Made by a program: the position numbers and the translations under genes. Positions 1 to 8,163 of a stretch of 38,082 nt of DNA are shown here, piece by piece. Source of the DNA: Akkermansiaceae bacterium (GTDB lineage: Bacteria > Verrucomicrobiota > Verrucomicrobiia > Verrucomicrobiales > Akkermansiaceae); the NCBI GenBank assembly GCA_029252325.1, contig JAQXBQ010000084.1:1-38082 (forward strand), written 5' to 3'. The notes beneath the pieces are model-generated. The model was not told the origin of the DNA. It made no database searches and was given only the letters and a program-made list of their open reading frames with translations. Position 1 is the first letter of the stretch. Each line of letters starts with the position of its first letter.

Positions 1-1
1 T

Positions 2-109
2 GTAGCTGCGCGGGCGGGATACGCATCTCACGAGTATATGATCCGGGCCTTCAAAAAAGAGACTGGGAAAACACCGCTTAAGTACCGCAGATGGGTGCGT
101 GCCAGGTGA
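2..109 (+). CDS. AraC/XylS-family transcriptional regulator, C-terminal fragment (5' truncated by window edge)
   Basis: Frame 2 reads VAARAGYASHEYMIRAFKKETGKTPLKYRRWVRAR*, matching the last helix-turn-helix of AraC regulators (G[YF]xSxxYxxRxFKxxxGxTPxxYR). Not in the ORF track because it is truncated. Confidence 0.85.
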   Translation, partial: VAARAGYASHEYMIRAFKKETGKTPLKYRRWVRAR

Positions 110-139
110 GCTTGTTAGGCGGGCTTTTTGGCAACAGGT

Positions 140-2413
140 CTAATGCACGCGCATGCGGAATAAGGATGCCGGTCCACCCTGTGTCGTGAGGACTTTCAAA
201 TTGAGAGAAGTGGTGGTGACGGGCTCGGGAAGCTCGATGCTGAGATAGGCGCTGTGATTGCCGCGGATTGCAGCGAGGGTGGCACCTGAAGCGTCGCAGA
301 GGTCTAGGTCCTTGACCATGAAGGGAGAGACTTCCTCTGGGTGGGTCATGAGCACGGATTCCATCGGGTGATCCCAGTCAGGGTCGAGCTCAAGGGTGAT
401 ACGGGAGATGGTGACAGCTTGTTTCCAAGTGAGGCTGAGGCTGGGCTGTTGATCTTGTGGGTCTGAGATCCAGGCGTTAGGCTGGTTGGTAGGGCGGGCG
501 GGGCCGTGGCTGATGTTTTTCGAGCTGAAGCATATAAGTGGAGGCTCGATCTGCAGAGCTAGATTTTTGCCTTTGGGGCGGCGCTCGGGTAGCCAGAACT
601 CGAAGGGCTCAACACCGATGTTTTCCGGAGGAGATTGCTTGTTGGTGGTGGCCACGGCCTTGTTAAAGCTGGCAAAGGTAGCAAGCACGCCTGTGCAGCG
701 TTCTTCACTAAGGCGCAATGAGACATCCGGGTTTTCGGAAAAGGTGAGAAAGTAATAGCCGGTGCGGTCGAGCTCGCTATCGAGTGTGATGCTGAGTTCA
801 CGTTGCCCTGCGGAGAGGTCGTAGTGACTGCTGGTGATGGTATGATCCGGGGTGAAGTTACCGTCTTTTTGGGAGCGCACCAGGGAGACTTCCAGGGTGG
901 TGGCTTGTTCGGCTTGCACTTCCAGGGTGAATTGCGGGCAAGGCCCTGCTTGCAAGGGTAGGAGCATGGCGGCGGAAACACCTAAGGAGCGCCAATCCTC
1001 ACAGGGTGCAAGTTGGCTCAGGGAAAGTGTCGAGCTTGCCGTGATCTTGGCGGTTTTGGCGAGGTCTTCGCTATCACGATCAGGCGTGTGCGGCAGGAAT
1101 TGGCCTTGGCGGTGTAATGCGCTTTGCAATTCTGTTAGTCTTTCACCGCTACTGAGCTCGCGTGGATCGCAGCCGTGTTTTTGACATAGGGCGGCTGCGG
1201 TTCCGATGGCTTGGCCGCCGGAGCCACAAGTTGCCATAACGCGGGTGGAGCCGAAGGCGACGTGGGTGGCACTGATGATGCGCCCGGCGAGGAAGAGGTT
1301 GGTGATGTTTTGGCTGTAGTAACAGCGGTACGGGATGCCGTAGGTGCCCTTCGAGTGCCACTGGGTGCAGCCGGGTTTTTCTGAGTAAACCCCATCGGCA
1401 GGGTGCAGGTCAATCGCCCAGCCACCGTGGGCAACAGTGTCTTCAAAATGGGTTTGGTCAATGACGTCCTGCTGCCTGATCATGTAGTCGCCCTCGAAGC
1501 GACGGCTCTCGCGCTTGCCGGGTATGTGGCCGACCCATTCAAGTGTCATTGTTTCAGCTTCAGGGAACTCCCCCGAGTTTTTGATGTGATCCCAGACACC
1601 GTAGACGACCTTCCAGAGTTCCCATTTGATCTCCTCGGTCTGATGAACGGTGTCGAGCCGGCCGCCGTACTCGATCCACCAGAAGTTACATCCCTGCATG
1701 TTGGTGTTGAATTGGCGGTAGCGCGGGATTTTGGTGATGTCCTTGAGCGCCCAGTCAGGTGCTGTGTAGCTGATGGGTTCTCCAGTGTCCTTGGTGTAGA
1801 AATAGAGCGAATGCCCGAGCAGCTCGCCGTAAGATTGATCGGGAGCGAAGCCTTCGCCGAATTCCTCCTTGGACTCAGCACCCATACGAAAGGCGGCACC
1901 TGCCATGAAGCCGACAATGCCGTCCCCCGAGGCATCGCAGAAGCGGGGCGCGCTCAGGTGGTAGCGGGTCGAGTTCTGCGCGCAAAAGGCGTGGACCACG
2001 GAGATGGTATCCGGTGCTGATTTTTCCAAATCAAAAACGGCGGTATTGAGCAAAAGGGTGAGATTCTGCTCGGCCTTGCATTTTTCCAACAGAATGGTGT
2101 CGAAGATGATCGCGTTGCCTTGGCGGTTACGATAAAGGTTCTCCTCAAGGATCTCGTTCATGATACCACCTTCACGAGCCCAGCGGTTGTTGTTGCCCAT
2201 ATGGGAGGTGGCACCCAGCACCCAGAGGCGCACTTCACTCGACGCATTGCCACCGAGCACGGGCCGGTCTTGCACGAGCACGGTGTTGAGCCCCTGACGA
2301 GCGGCAGCAATGGCAGCACAGGTTCCTGCGAGGCCACCACCTATGATAACGAAGTCTGCATCAAGGGATTCGGTTTTGAGAGGGCGGTTTTCTGCCGCAG
2401 GTTCGATGATCAT
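140..2413 (-). CDS. FAD-dependent oxidoreductase (FAD_oxidored-like) with C-terminal beta-sandwich extension
   Basis: N-terminal Rossmann motif DFVIIGGGLAGTCAAIAAARQGLNTVLVQDRPVLGGNASSEVR; late motif NLFLAGRIISATHVAFGSTRVMATCGSGGQAIGTAA. The C-terminal ~250 aa resemble a discoidin/galactose-binding-like region. Confidence 0.85.
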   Translation of the reverse strand: MIIEPAAENRPLKTESLDADFVIIGGGLAGTCAAIAAARQGLNTVLVQDRPVLGGNASSEVRLWVLGATSHMGNNNRWAREGGIMNEILEENLYRNRQGNAIIFDTILLEKCKAEQNLTLLLNTAVFDLEKSAPDTISVVHAFCAQNSTRYHLSAPRFCDASGDGIVGFMAGAAFRMGAESKEEFGEGFAPDQSYGELLGHSLYFYTKDTGEPISYTAPDWALKDITKIPRYRQFNTNMQGCNFWWIEYGGRLDTVHQTEEIKWELWKVVYGVWDHIKNSGEFPEAETMTLEWVGHIPGKRESRRFEGDYMIRQQDVIDQTHFEDTVAHGGWAIDLHPADGVYSEKPGCTQWHSKGTYGIPYRCYYSQNITNLFLAGRIISATHVAFGSTRVMATCGSGGQAIGTAAALCQKHGCDPRELSSGERLTELQSALHRQGQFLPHTPDRDSEDLAKTAKITASSTLSLSQLAPCEDWRSLGVSAAMLLPLQAGPCPQFTLEVQAEQATTLEVSLVRSQKDGNFTPDHTITSSHYDLSAGQRELSITLDSELDRTGYYFLTFSENPDVSLRLSEERCTGVLATFASFNKAVATTNKQSPPENIGVEPFEFWLPERRPKGKNLALQIEPPLICFSSKNISHGPARPTNQPNAWISDPQDQQPSLSLTWKQAVTISRITLELDPDWDHPMESVLMTHPEEVSPFMVKDLDLCDASGATLAAIRGNHSAYLSIELPEPVTTTSLNLKVLTTQGGPASLFRMRVH

Positions 2414-2440
2414 TATTTTTTTAGTGAGGCAATGGACGGG

Positions 2441-3805
2441 TTACTTGTTACGTAACCACGTCCGTTTGTTAGTCTTGAAGTCTTTAGTGATGGCAAACTG
2501 ATCGTGCTCTTGTCCAAGAACATCGTAGGCCACATAATTGAGGCTGTTGTTCTCTACCGTGATAACCTGAAAAAGTTGAACCAAGTTGGTGCGCTTGTCG
2601 GGCTGATAGCCGTCTTTAGCGTAACGTGCCATCTCCTTGGGGTCGGCAGCATATTGCTTGGGCCCACTGACAGAGGTGACGTAAACCGCCCCGAGATCGC
2701 CTTCCTCTCCTGTATCGGCATCAATGTGGCGCACGTGCCCGCGGGCGTAGCTGTGGTCGTGTCCGTTGAGCACCAGGTCGACACCGTATTTTTCGAGCAG
2801 GGGTCTTAAGTGTTCGCGACCATACTTGAAGTCTCGCTTCGCTACAGGGGAGAAAATGGAGTGGTGGCAGGTGACGATTTTCCATTTTGCAGTGCAGTTT
2901 TTGAGCTGGCGTTCGAGGTAATCGCATTGCTCGCCGAGCTTCCAGTTCGAGTCGAGTACGATGATACGGATGTCTTGGTAGTCGACTGTGTAGGCAGTCT
3001 CGTGGAGTTCCTTGGGTAAGTCGTTTTCGACTGGAAGGGTGAATTGAGGGCGCCATTGGATGGCAAGTTTGCGCTCTCCTCCCAAGCGTTTGTATTCGTG
3101 ATTGCCCGCTGCTGGGATAGAGGTCCATTGGCGGTGGATGAAGCCTCCTGCCTTGAACCACTCCGCCCATTCTTGATCGCGGTGGGCCTGATCAACGAGG
3201 TCACCGGCGTGGATGGCAAAGGCGGCTTCCGGAGCCGTTTGGTAAGCCATACGAATCAGGCGTGACCAATGCGAGAGAATGTTGTTCTGGGCATCGCCAA
3301 AGTAGACGAACTGGGTCTTGCTGTATGCAGCTTTGGCAGTGCGGAAGTGTAGCCACTCGGAAAAATCATTCTTACCGGAACCGACACGATAGGCATAGAG
3401 GGTGTCAGGCTGGAGGTTTTCAAAATTAACACTGTGGTAATGCACGGTAAGTGGAGCATTTTTTGTATCCACGCCCATATCGAAGGGCTCCATTTGTGCT
3501 TTCACAGTGAGCGCTTGTTCGGCAAATTCAGAGTTTACTCCAGCAATAGCTATTTGGGCGACAGCTTGGGGAACGGTGTTGTCCGTGCGCCAGGTGACCG
3601 CTCGACTGGTGGCAGGGTCTCCGAGGAAGGTAAGGATGATGCGGTCGGGATCCTTGCTGGGGATCTCCCATTGATGCATGCCTTTGTGCTCTTCATGGGC
3701 AAATACTGAGGTAGAAGCTGAGCTGAAGGCAAGGAGAAGTAGGAGTGCTGCTGAACGGATTTTTAACATCATAGGGTTACGTTGTAATCTGAGTTTTTTT
3801 TGCAC
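2441..3805 (-). CDS. Purple-acid-phosphatase-like secreted metallophosphoesterase
   Basis: Signal peptide; fibronectin-like N-terminal domain (PDRIILTFLGDPATSRAVTWRTD); motifs FGDAQNN, HAGDLVD, GNHEY, CHHSIFS, NGHDHSY. Confidence 0.85.
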   Translation of the reverse strand: MQKKLRLQRNPMMLKIRSAALLLLLAFSSASTSVFAHEEHKGMHQWEIPSKDPDRIILTFLGDPATSRAVTWRTDNTVPQAVAQIAIAGVNSEFAEQALTVKAQMEPFDMGVDTKNAPLTVHYHSVNFENLQPDTLYAYRVGSGKNDFSEWLHFRTAKAAYSKTQFVYFGDAQNNILSHWSRLIRMAYQTAPEAAFAIHAGDLVDQAHRDQEWAEWFKAGGFIHRQWTSIPAAGNHEYKRLGGERKLAIQWRPQFTLPVENDLPKELHETAYTVDYQDIRIIVLDSNWKLGEQCDYLERQLKNCTAKWKIVTCHHSIFSPVAKRDFKYGREHLRPLLEKYGVDLVLNGHDHSYARGHVRHIDADTGEEGDLGAVYVTSVSGPKQYAADPKEMARYAKDGYQPDKRTNLVQLFQVITVENNSLNYVAYDVLGQEHDQFAITKDFKTNKRTWLRNK

Positions 3806-3820
3806 TAAAGGGTGAGCTTT

Positions 3821-5533
3821 TTAAGCCCTGCCCCGGGTAAAGTAAAAGATGGTGCCGGAGATCAGGCAGAGAATGGCACCGAAGGCGGTTAGAATACCAT
3901 GTGAGCTATCATTGGCGAGGATCAGGCAAAACATCATAGCTCCACATATCGCGAGGCAGACGGCAACGACCTTGGCGGCAATCGGGTTGGATTCTGTCGG
4001 GGCTTGTTCGACGTCTTCTTTGACCTTTGCTTCGAGCGCTTGGAGCTTTTTCCAGCCGTGGTGTTCACCTTTACTGGTGATCTCAAGCAGGGTGAGGATG
4101 GCAACGGGGTAGATGACACCAAGCAAGGTTTTGAGGAAGTTGCCGTTGGTGACCACCCAGCTATTGAGTGCTTCTAAGTGGCTGAGGAAACCATCTGCGC
4201 CAAAGCCGAAGCGAACCAGCAGGCCAAGGCCAAAACCACTGAGGCCGGTGATCCAGACGGCACGTCCACCGATTTTACGGCTGAAGATTCCCCACAGGGC
4301 GGGTGCGAGCAGGGGAACGACCATGAGCTCGGTAATGCTGATGATGAGGTCCTTGACCTGGCCCCATTTTTCAATCTCCAAGGCGATGACCACCAGCAAG
4401 GCCCCTAGCAAGATGGTGAAGAAGCGGCCGGCCTTGAGCAGGGACTTCGGGTTGGTGGCCTTTGCCAGAGGGCGGTAGATGTCGTTGGTGAGAACCCCGG
4501 AGAATACATTGAGCTGTGAGCTGACCATACTCGCCGTGGCTGAGAACATTGCAGCAAGCATCAGGCCGACCATGCCGACGGGAAGTACGGACTTGCAGGC
4601 GAGGATGTAGGCTTGCTCGGCATCGGCACCCGGGTTGGTGATGCGGTAGATCATCGGGGGAAGTAGCCAAAGCAGGGGGCTAAACAGGTAGAGCGCGCCA
4701 AACAGGTAGGTGCTCTTGCGCGCGTCTTTCTGGGTAGGCACACAGAGGTAGCGCTGCACAAAGGCCCACTCCGCTCCGATCATGAAAAAGTGAATCGCCG
4801 CCCAACCGGCGAGGAAGAAGACGGTGTATTTCTCTTCTTTGACCAGATCAAAGAATCCTTCGGGAGCTTGCTCGATAAAACCACTGATACCACCGACCTG
4901 ATGCAGGGCGAGTGGCACCACAAAAAGCACGGCAAGGTTGAGGATGATGAACTGGAGCACGTCGGTCATCAATACGGCCCATAGGCCACCGATCATGGTG
5001 TAGAGTACGACGATGGAGCCGAAGATAAGAATGGCGTAGCGTAAGGACAGGTTGCCTGTTTCTGGGTCACGCAGTGGGTTGCCCTCGCCGAGCGGCATTA
5101 GCGCAACCAGTATTTTGGCAAGCGCGTAGAGGGCTGCCGCTGTGCCAATGACACGCAGCACCATCATCGACCAGGTGTAGAAATGAAGCGCTCCGGTGCC
5201 GAAGCGGATGCGGATGTATTCGGCGGGAGTTTCTACTCCCATGGCCTTCCAGCGGCTGGCGACAAAGTAACCGGCGAGTAAGGCAGCGACCCCATACATC
5301 AGGTTGATCATCACGGCGACCATGCCGACATCGAAAGCGATGCTGCCCCAGACTACAAAGGTGTTCGCCGAGAACATGGTCATGAAGGCGCTGAGCCCGC
5401 TGGTCCACCACGGTGAGGTGCCGCCGGCGCTGAACATGTCCGAGGCGTTCTTAACCAGCTTGCCAAGGAAGACACCGAGGAAGGCGGTGCCTAGCAGGTA
5501 GAAGATGAGGACGATCCAGTCGGTGGTGGGCAT
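3821..5533 (-). CDS. Sodium:solute symporter (SSS family)
   Basis: Multiple hydrophobic helices; SSS-type N-terminus (DWIVLIFYLLGTAFLGVFLGKLVKNASDMFSAGGTSPWWTSGLSAFMTMFSANTFVVW) and GLMLAAMFSATASMVSSQLNVFSGVLTNDIY. Confidence 0.88.
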   Translation of the reverse strand: MPTTDWIVLIFYLLGTAFLGVFLGKLVKNASDMFSAGGTSPWWTSGLSAFMTMFSANTFVVWGSIAFDVGMVAVMINLMYGVAALLAGYFVASRWKAMGVETPAEYIRIRFGTGALHFYTWSMMVLRVIGTAAALYALAKILVALMPLGEGNPLRDPETGNLSLRYAILIFGSIVVLYTMIGGLWAVLMTDVLQFIILNLAVLFVVPLALHQVGGISGFIEQAPEGFFDLVKEEKYTVFFLAGWAAIHFFMIGAEWAFVQRYLCVPTQKDARKSTYLFGALYLFSPLLWLLPPMIYRITNPGADAEQAYILACKSVLPVGMVGLMLAAMFSATASMVSSQLNVFSGVLTNDIYRPLAKATNPKSLLKAGRFFTILLGALLVVIALEIEKWGQVKDLIISITELMVVPLLAPALWGIFSRKIGGRAVWITGLSGFGLGLLVRFGFGADGFLSHLEALNSWVVTNGNFLKTLLGVIYPVAILTLLEITSKGEHHGWKKLQALEAKVKEDVEQAPTESNPIAAKVVAVCLAICGAMMFCLILANDSSHGILTAFGAILCLISGTIFYFTRGRA

Positions 5534-5632
5534 GAAATAAAAAGTTAATTATGTTATGCGTGCATGAGAGGCTACATCCAGATAAATTTTTGGAGCTCTG
5601 TTGATATTCATCTATCCTGTCAGTGCAGCTGA

Positions 5633-8146
5633 CTATTTATATACCAACCAAGCGGTCACTTTGGTGTCTTTGTCGGAAGTGACTCGCAGCCAGTGGGCGG
5701 CGAAGCCTTCGGGGAAAACGTGGGTCAAGGTTTCGCCGGCCTTGAGTTGAAACTGTTGATAAGGGTGGAAGCCGGTCCAGTGGTCGATGTCGACTTCCAC
5801 GGTGATTGTGCAGTCCTGCTCAGCGGTGAGCTCGAGAATTTTTTGATCGTAGCCAGTCATCAGGTAGGGGTCGGATGGCACACCGGCGTTGACTTGGGTA
5901 TCTTTCCAAGGGCCCCCTACACCGACGGGTTTGCCAAAGGCCCAGAGGTCATCAATACCGCCGAACCAGAGTGAGGTCTTGCCGTCGTCTGACTTGTAAA
6001 CATGGGTGGATTCTTGCGCGTCGGCTTTGAGGCCTGCGAGAACCAGTAAGCCATTCCAGGTGGTGAAGTCACTGATCTGTCGGTTATGGGTGCAGACAGG
6101 GCGCATCTTGGTGTAGAGTGCGGGCGCGCCGACGATCCAGAAGGGGACCTCGTAAAAAGTACCGTGAATGTTGGCCATCATGCGCTCGGACTCGACCTCG
6201 CGGTGCATGCGCGGGTGACCGAAGCTAAACGGCTTATCAAATGCCGCAGAACCCTTGGGCAAACGCAACCGGGTATGATTCCCTGGCTTTCCAACAATCG
6301 CTCGGCTTTCCTTACTGACGAGAATCACCGAAGCCTCATCCACGGAAAACTCCGGATGGACGGTCAGTTTTTTCTCCAGTTCCGCGGCCGGCTTGGTGGG
6401 CTCGAATTCAAAACCAAACTTGGTGAAGTCATAAGCTTGCTCGCCATTGAGCACGCGTAGGTGGCGATTCCGTTTGGCGGGGTAGAGCAAAGCACTATGT
6501 GGATTTTTGTCGCCGACTTCGGCGACCGCCTTAAACAGCTCGGCCCCCTCGGATGCATCCCGGTAGGTGTCGTCGCTGAAGTGGAAGGACACGGTGGCCT
6601 TGCAATCCTGATCGGTCTGCACGCGGATCCACTGGGCTTTCAAATCTTCGGGGAAGATGTGGTGGGCGTAGTTATTGACCTCGATGCGTTGATAGTCCTC
6701 AAAGCTGCCATTGCCCTGCCGGTCAATTTGCAAGGTGTAAGTGACGGGTTTATCCGAGGCAAGGTGCACGACACGCCGTGGAAAACCATGAATCAGAAAA
6801 GGGTCGGACGGAACGCCTGCCGCCACTGGGTCCTTCATGTAAATCGAGCCGGCGGCATTGCGCGGCCCCCAATTTTTTAAGTCGTCGATTTGGCCAAACC
6901 ACAGATTAGACTGGGGCTGGCCAGTCAACGGATTGCCCTGAATGCTTGCCTCATCGGTAGCGAGCACGAGCTGGCCGTTCCATTGGCAGAAATCAGGAAC
7001 GTAGCGGATGTGGCTGGCGATTGGCTCAATACCCGCGCATTGGCTGGAGGTGAAATTTTTTGGGAACTTGAAGAACATACCGTGCATGTCCATAAGTAGA
7101 TCCTTTACTCCGATGTCACGGATGCGTGGCCACTCGGTGAACCAGCCGTGCTTGGCATCGTTGTTGAGGCAGCCTTTGGGCAGCAGGAAGGTGGTGAACT
7201 TTCCACTCTCCATGATCTGCAGGCGCAGCGAGCGTTTGTCCCAGCCAATCGCCCAGATGGGATCATCCTTGCCAGCGGCTGTGGGCGCGACACCCTCGGG
7301 GCCGGTGACCTCGGTGTATTGGCGGCGCTCGATAATTTCCCAGGTCTTGCCATCAAAAGTGGCGAGACAGCCCCGGTCCTCAGGCCCCTTGTTCTGCAAA
7401 TCTTGGGAAACCTGCCAGTGCTTGGAGCGGTCTAAATGACCACTGGTCTCGCCGTTGTTGCTGACCACCACCTTGCCTTGTGAGGTGAAACCACCCTTGC
7501 CGTGATAACCCGGGATGGGGTCTTCGAAGAGCTTCTTAAACTCAAGAGTGTGCACGTTGACTTCGTAGAACATGTTCTCCATGTCGTAGAGGTAGATGTA
7601 GTTTTCCGGGTCAGTCAGGTGACGCATGATGGCGGTGACACGGGCGGGCATTTTCCTGGGATCGATGGTGCGTATCTTGCCTGCCTTGTCGATGGCGTGG
7701 TGGGCGATAAAGAGCTGACCGGATTCTGGGTGAATCATTCGCGCCGCGGGAGTGCCGCCGACACTTTCGGCATGGATCGTCATATTCATGTCCTTGTCGA
7801 TCGAGTAGAGCTTGTGATCAGAGCCTCTGGGCATGTGCGGGGCATAGGTCACCATCCACAGCTTGCCGGCCCATGGAATCACTGCCCCGATGCCGCACTC
7901 CTCGTGTCCGGCCTTGAAGAACTTGCCATCCTTACGGCTCTGGGAATAGGTGGTGAGGTGAGGATAGACACCGCTGATTTTGCGGCTGCCAGTGGTCGAG
8001 GTCATCTGCGCCTCTCCCTTGACTGTGTCAAATTCCACACTAGCGGTTCCGCGGTCAGTGCTTTGCTGAGCAAAAGCTAGTCCTGTGGAGATGATGGATA
8101 GGTATAATACTAAGGAGCTAAGTGAGCTAAGTGAGTGAAGATTCAT
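5633..8146 (-). CDS. Secreted protein of unknown function with an internally duplicated module
   Basis: 837-aa ORF with signal peptide. Two homologous halves share WNG.LVLA..., LWFG.IDDL, AGVPSDP[FY]L, [IV]FPE.[LF].A.W[IL]RV. Confidence 0.7.
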   Translation of the reverse strand: MNLHSLSSLSSLVLYLSIISTGLAFAQQSTDRGTASVEFDTVKGEAQMTSTTGSRKISGVYPHLTTYSQSRKDGKFFKAGHEECGIGAVIPWAGKLWMVTYAPHMPRGSDHKLYSIDKDMNMTIHAESVGGTPAARMIHPESGQLFIAHHAIDKAGKIRTIDPRKMPARVTAIMRHLTDPENYIYLYDMENMFYEVNVHTLEFKKLFEDPIPGYHGKGGFTSQGKVVVSNNGETSGHLDRSKHWQVSQDLQNKGPEDRGCLATFDGKTWEIIERRQYTEVTGPEGVAPTAAGKDDPIWAIGWDKRSLRLQIMESGKFTTFLLPKGCLNNDAKHGWFTEWPRIRDIGVKDLLMDMHGMFFKFPKNFTSSQCAGIEPIASHIRYVPDFCQWNGQLVLATDEASIQGNPLTGQPQSNLWFGQIDDLKNWGPRNAAGSIYMKDPVAAGVPSDPFLIHGFPRRVVHLASDKPVTYTLQIDRQGNGSFEDYQRIEVNNYAHHIFPEDLKAQWIRVQTDQDCKATVSFHFSDDTYRDASEGAELFKAVAEVGDKNPHSALLYPAKRNRHLRVLNGEQAYDFTKFGFEFEPTKPAAELEKKLTVHPEFSVDEASVILVSKESRAIVGKPGNHTRLRLPKGSAAFDKPFSFGHPRMHREVESERMMANIHGTFYEVPFWIVGAPALYTKMRPVCTHNRQISDFTTWNGLLVLAGLKADAQESTHVYKSDDGKTSLWFGGIDDLWAFGKPVGVGGPWKDTQVNAGVPSDPYLMTGYDQKILELTAEQDCTITVEVDIDHWTGFHPYQQFQLKAGETLTHVFPEGFAAHWLRVTSDKDTKVTAWLVYK

Positions 8147-8163
8147 GGCGTGATAATGCGTTG

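Noticed and set aside
1403-2020. 205-aa plus-strand ORF inside the FAD-dependent oxidoreductase gene
   Set aside because: Antisense shadow of a well-supported minus-strand CDS. The translation shows no recognisable family and is expected in GC-rich coding DNA.
7502-8080. 192-aa plus-strand ORF opposite the duplicated-module gene
   Set aside because: Antisense to a long ORF with signal peptide and internal repeat. No motif of its own.
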